Of a DNA stretch of 34,547 bases, positions 32,699 through 34,547 are shown one piece after another. The position numbers and the translations under genes were made by a program. The stretch is from assembly GCA_022428185.1 (NCBI GenBank), contig JAKMCZ010000214.1, positions 1 to 34,547 of the forward strand, given 5' to 3'. Each line of letters begins with the position of its first letter. The first letter of the stretch is position 1. Origin of the DNA: Alphaproteobacteria bacterium. Its GTDB lineage: Bacteria; Pseudomonadota; Alphaproteobacteria; RS24. The notes under the pieces are model-generated. The model was not told the DNA's origin. It worked only from the letters and a program-made list of their open reading frames with translations, and searched no databases.

Positions 32699-33580
32699 AT
32701 GCTTCGCGTCTCAGCACCGACCAAGATTAATTTGACGTTGACGGTTTTGGCGCGGCGCGATGATGGCTATCACGAATTGGAAAGCCTTGTTGGGTTTGCC
32801 GATATTGGCGACCGCTTATTCATCAGCAAGGCTGAAGAAACCGGCCTTGAGATAACCGGCCCTTTTAGCGCATCGCTGACCGCCGATAAGGATAATTTGG
32901 TTTTGAAGGCACTGGCGCAATTAGAAGCGGCCTGCGGCCAAAGCCTACCGAGCCGCATTGTATTGGAAAAGAACCTGCCCGTTGCGGCCGGTTTGGGCGG
33001 CGGGTCGGCTGATGCGGCGGCGGCGCTGCGCGGTCTGTGCCGTGCGCATGATATTTCCCTCCCCATCGCTGATATTGCTGCTGCGCTGGGCGCTGATGTG
33101 CCGGTTTGTCTAGACAGTGCGCCCGCTATGATGCGCGGCATCGGTCATGACGTGACGCGGCTCGGCGCGCTACCTGCATTCGATATTGTGCTGGTTAATC
33201 CGCGCCGCAGCCTGTCGACGGCTGATGTGTTTAACGCGTTGTCGCCGCAAGATTACGGCAGGCTCGAGACTGCGCCTGAAAAAAGCGGCGATTTTGAAAC
33301 GGCCGGTGAGTTTATCGATTATCTCAAACAGCACGGCAATGATTTGCAAGCAGCCGCATGTCAGCTTGTGCCTGATATTGGTGATTGTCTGGCTGCGCTC
33401 AACCAATGCGGTTTTGCCTATAGCGCGATGAGCGGTTCAGGCGCCAGTTGCTTTGGGCTATGCGCGCCGGGCAGTGCGCGCGCCATGACGGCGCGCTATC
33501 GGACCTTGCGGGAAAAAGATTGGCTGGTCAGTGGTCGCCTAATAGGCGCGGGCGATACAGAAATCGACCAAGCGGATTAG
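32699..33580 (+). CDS. ispE: 4-diphosphocytidyl-2-C-methyl-D-erythritol kinase
   Basis: ATP-dependent kinase of the non-mevalonate isoprenoid pathway. The 293-residue GHMP-family protein shows APTKINLTLTVLARRDDGYHEL at the N-terminus, the ATP-binding loop PVAAGLGGGSADAAAALRGL, GADVPVCL and the C-terminal AYSAMSGSGASCFGL loop. It starts five bases after the TPR gene. The 3' end overlaps the end of the convergent polyprenyl synthase gene by 42 bases, so the two coding regions share sequence on opposite strands. Confidence 0.95.
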   Translation: MLRVSAPTKINLTLTVLARRDDGYHELESLVGFADIGDRLFISKAEETGLEITGPFSASLTADKDNLVLKALAQLEAACGQSLPSRIVLEKNLPVAAGLGGGSADAAAALRGLCRAHDISLPIADIAAALGADVPVCLDSAPAMMRGIGHDVTRLGALPAFDIVLVNPRRSLSTADVFNALSPQDYGRLETAPEKSGDFETAGEFIDYLKQHGNDLQAAACQLVPDIGDCLAALNQCGFAYSAMSGSGASCFGLCAPGSARAMTARYRTLREKDWLVSGRLIGAGDTEIDQAD

Positions 33581-34547
33581 TGTTTTTTGCACATCATCGG
33601 TCTCAAACAGGCCAAGCGCATCTTTTGCCTTATCGCCATAATGGCGCGCCCGTTCGACCGTATCGGCCAGTGAATCGGTTTGGTGCATCAGTTCTAAAGC
33701 GTGCGCCAGTCGGTCGGCATCATCATTGGGTTGACCAATGACGTCTTCCCAAAATTGCCGCGCCGCCTTATCGCCGCGATGATAGGCCAGTATGACCGGT
33801 AAGGTAACTTTGCCTTCGGCAAAGTCTTCACCGGTGTTTTTGCCGAGCACACGATGGACGCTGCCATAATCAAGCGCATCATCAATCAATTGAAAGGCGA
33901 TACCCAAATTGCGCCCATAGGCGGTCAGTGCTTTTTGCTCTGCCGCTTTTGTATCGGCAATCACACCGCCGACTTCGGCGGCGGCGGCAAATAAAGCGGC
34001 GGTTTTGGCATCGATAATGTCGAGATAGCTGTCTTCGCTGATTTGCGCATTATTCATGGCGGCAAGCTGCATCACCTCGCCCTCGGCAATCACCGCTGCG
34101 GCATTGGACAAAATATCCAAAGCGGGCAATGAGCCAGCGGCAACCATCATGCGAAACGCCTGACCGAGCAGAAAATCACCGACCAACACGCTGGCCGGAT
34201 TGCCCCAAAGATTGCGCGCCGTCGGTTTGCCACGCCGCATGTCGCTGTCATCAACCACATCATCATGCAGCAGCGTCGCCGTATGCATATATTCGACCGC
34301 CGCCGCCATTGTAATATGGTCGTCGCCGTCATAGCCCGATAGCCGTGCCGCCGACAGCGTGAGCAGGGGGCGCAATCTTTTGCCGCCCGCACCGATAAGA
34401 TGGTCGCCAATCTCGGGTATCAGCGCAGCGGCCGATTTCATGTGATTGCTGATCTCAGTCTCGACGCGGCGCAGTTCATCGCCAAACAGCGCCTGTAAAT
34501 CAGACAGTGCATCGTCGGTGTGGCGGCGGCTCTCGCTAAAATTGATA
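33539..34547 (-). CDS. Polyprenyl diphosphate synthase, 5'-truncated by the window
   Basis: A trans-isoprenyl diphosphate synthase that elongates a farnesyl chain for quinone side chains, probably octaprenyl or longer given the single-enzyme context; the chain length cannot be read directly. The aspartate-rich motifs are DDVVDDSDMRRGKPTARNLWG (first) and LIDDALDY (second), with GGKRLRPLLTLSAARLSGY near the N-terminus. A Met codon at 34441 is the first in view, but the frame stays open to the window edge and encodes a typical leading helix (DDALSDLQALFGDELRRVE), so the real start is outside. It overlaps ispE tail-to-tail. Confidence 0.94.
   Translation of the reverse strand, partial: INFSESRRHTDDALSDLQALFGDELRRVETEISNHMKSAAALIPEIGDHLIGAGGKRLRPLLTLSAARLSGYDGDDHITMAAAVEYMHTATLLHDDVVDDSDMRRGKPTARNLWGNPASVLVGDFLLGQAFRMMVAAGSLPALDILSNAAAVIAEGEVMQLAAMNNAQISEDSYLDIIDAKTAALFAAAAEVGGVIADTKAAEQKALTAYGRNLGIAFQLIDDALDYGSVHRVLGKNTGEDFAEGKVTLPVILAYHRGDKAARQFWEDVIGQPNDDADRLAHALELMHQTDSLADTVERARHYGDKAKDALGLFETDDVQKTLIRLVDFCIARAY

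Noticed and set aside
1..34547. Search for mobile elements, defence systems, CRISPR and RNA genes
   Set aside because: No transposase, integrase, toxin-antitoxin gene pair with known motifs, direct-repeat array, tRNA or rRNA was found. Gene content is conserved housekeeping and composition is uniform, so I do not claim an accessory island.

Overview
This window is a dense piece of core chromosome from an alphaproteobacterium. About 95% is coding and base composition looks even throughout. I see no insertion sequence, prophage, CRISPR array, tRNA or rRNA. The lineage call rests on these features: the cytochrome oxidase assembly order ctaB-coxF-ctaG-coxC-surf1; an Fo-only ATP synthase operon with paired b and b' subunits (F1 genes must lie elsewhere); the order mutY-dciA-dsbA-smc; a CcrM-type adenine methyltransferase; an APH-fold homoserine kinase next to ispH and rnhA; and promoters of the TTGAC(G/C)-N15..17-GCTA kind. 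I cannot name a genus with confidence.

Layout. 1-2927: respiratory oxidase biogenesis (end of heme O synthase, CoxF, Cox11/CtaG, subunit III, SURF1). 2924-5240: threonine synthase and an unassigned membrane protein that looks like a shortened 7TMR-DISM receptor. 5250-7240: YqgE/AlgH, a DsbD N-domain-like protein and a Prx5-type peroxiredoxin. 7244-9643, minus strand: ispH-thrB-rnhA. 9766-10296: an orphan lipoprotein. 10318-15553: the glycine cleavage operon gcvT-gcvH-gcvPA-gcvPB-rnhB, behind a tandem glycine riboswitch with its own intrinsic terminator. 15676-17629: ccrM and a crotonase-family gene. 17630-17863: a small locus with two opposed promoters and a short hydrophobic ORF. 17864-23854: mutY (minus), dciA, dsbA and smc. 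23870-26427: promoter and genes for the ATP synthase Fo sector. 26463-29059, minus strand: a uracil-DNA glycosylase and a lytic transglycosylase. 29224-34547: ETF-ubiquinone oxidoreductase, a TPR protein, ispE and, convergently, the 5'-truncated end of a polyprenyl diphosphate synthase.

The most notable signal runs across genes. The CcrM recognition motif GANTC occurs only 22 times by my manual scan of both strands, where base composition predicts roughly 130. Twelve of the 22 fall in the roughly 1.7 kb of non-coding DNA. They cluster upstream of the glycine cleavage operon (three sites in 31 bp, over the predicted -35 and spacer), upstream of ccrM itself (four sites in 57 bp), and in the dsbA leader. 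This fits an epigenetic regulatory layer written by the methyltransferase encoded here, with the riboswitch-controlled glycine operon as a candidate target.

Other points worth following are the opposed-promoter locus at 17.7 kb, an intrinsic terminator that overlaps the SURF1 start codon, an operator-like palindrome at the ispH promoter, and paired inverted repeats between atpE and atpF'. I found no clear novel multi-gene defence or mobile system.
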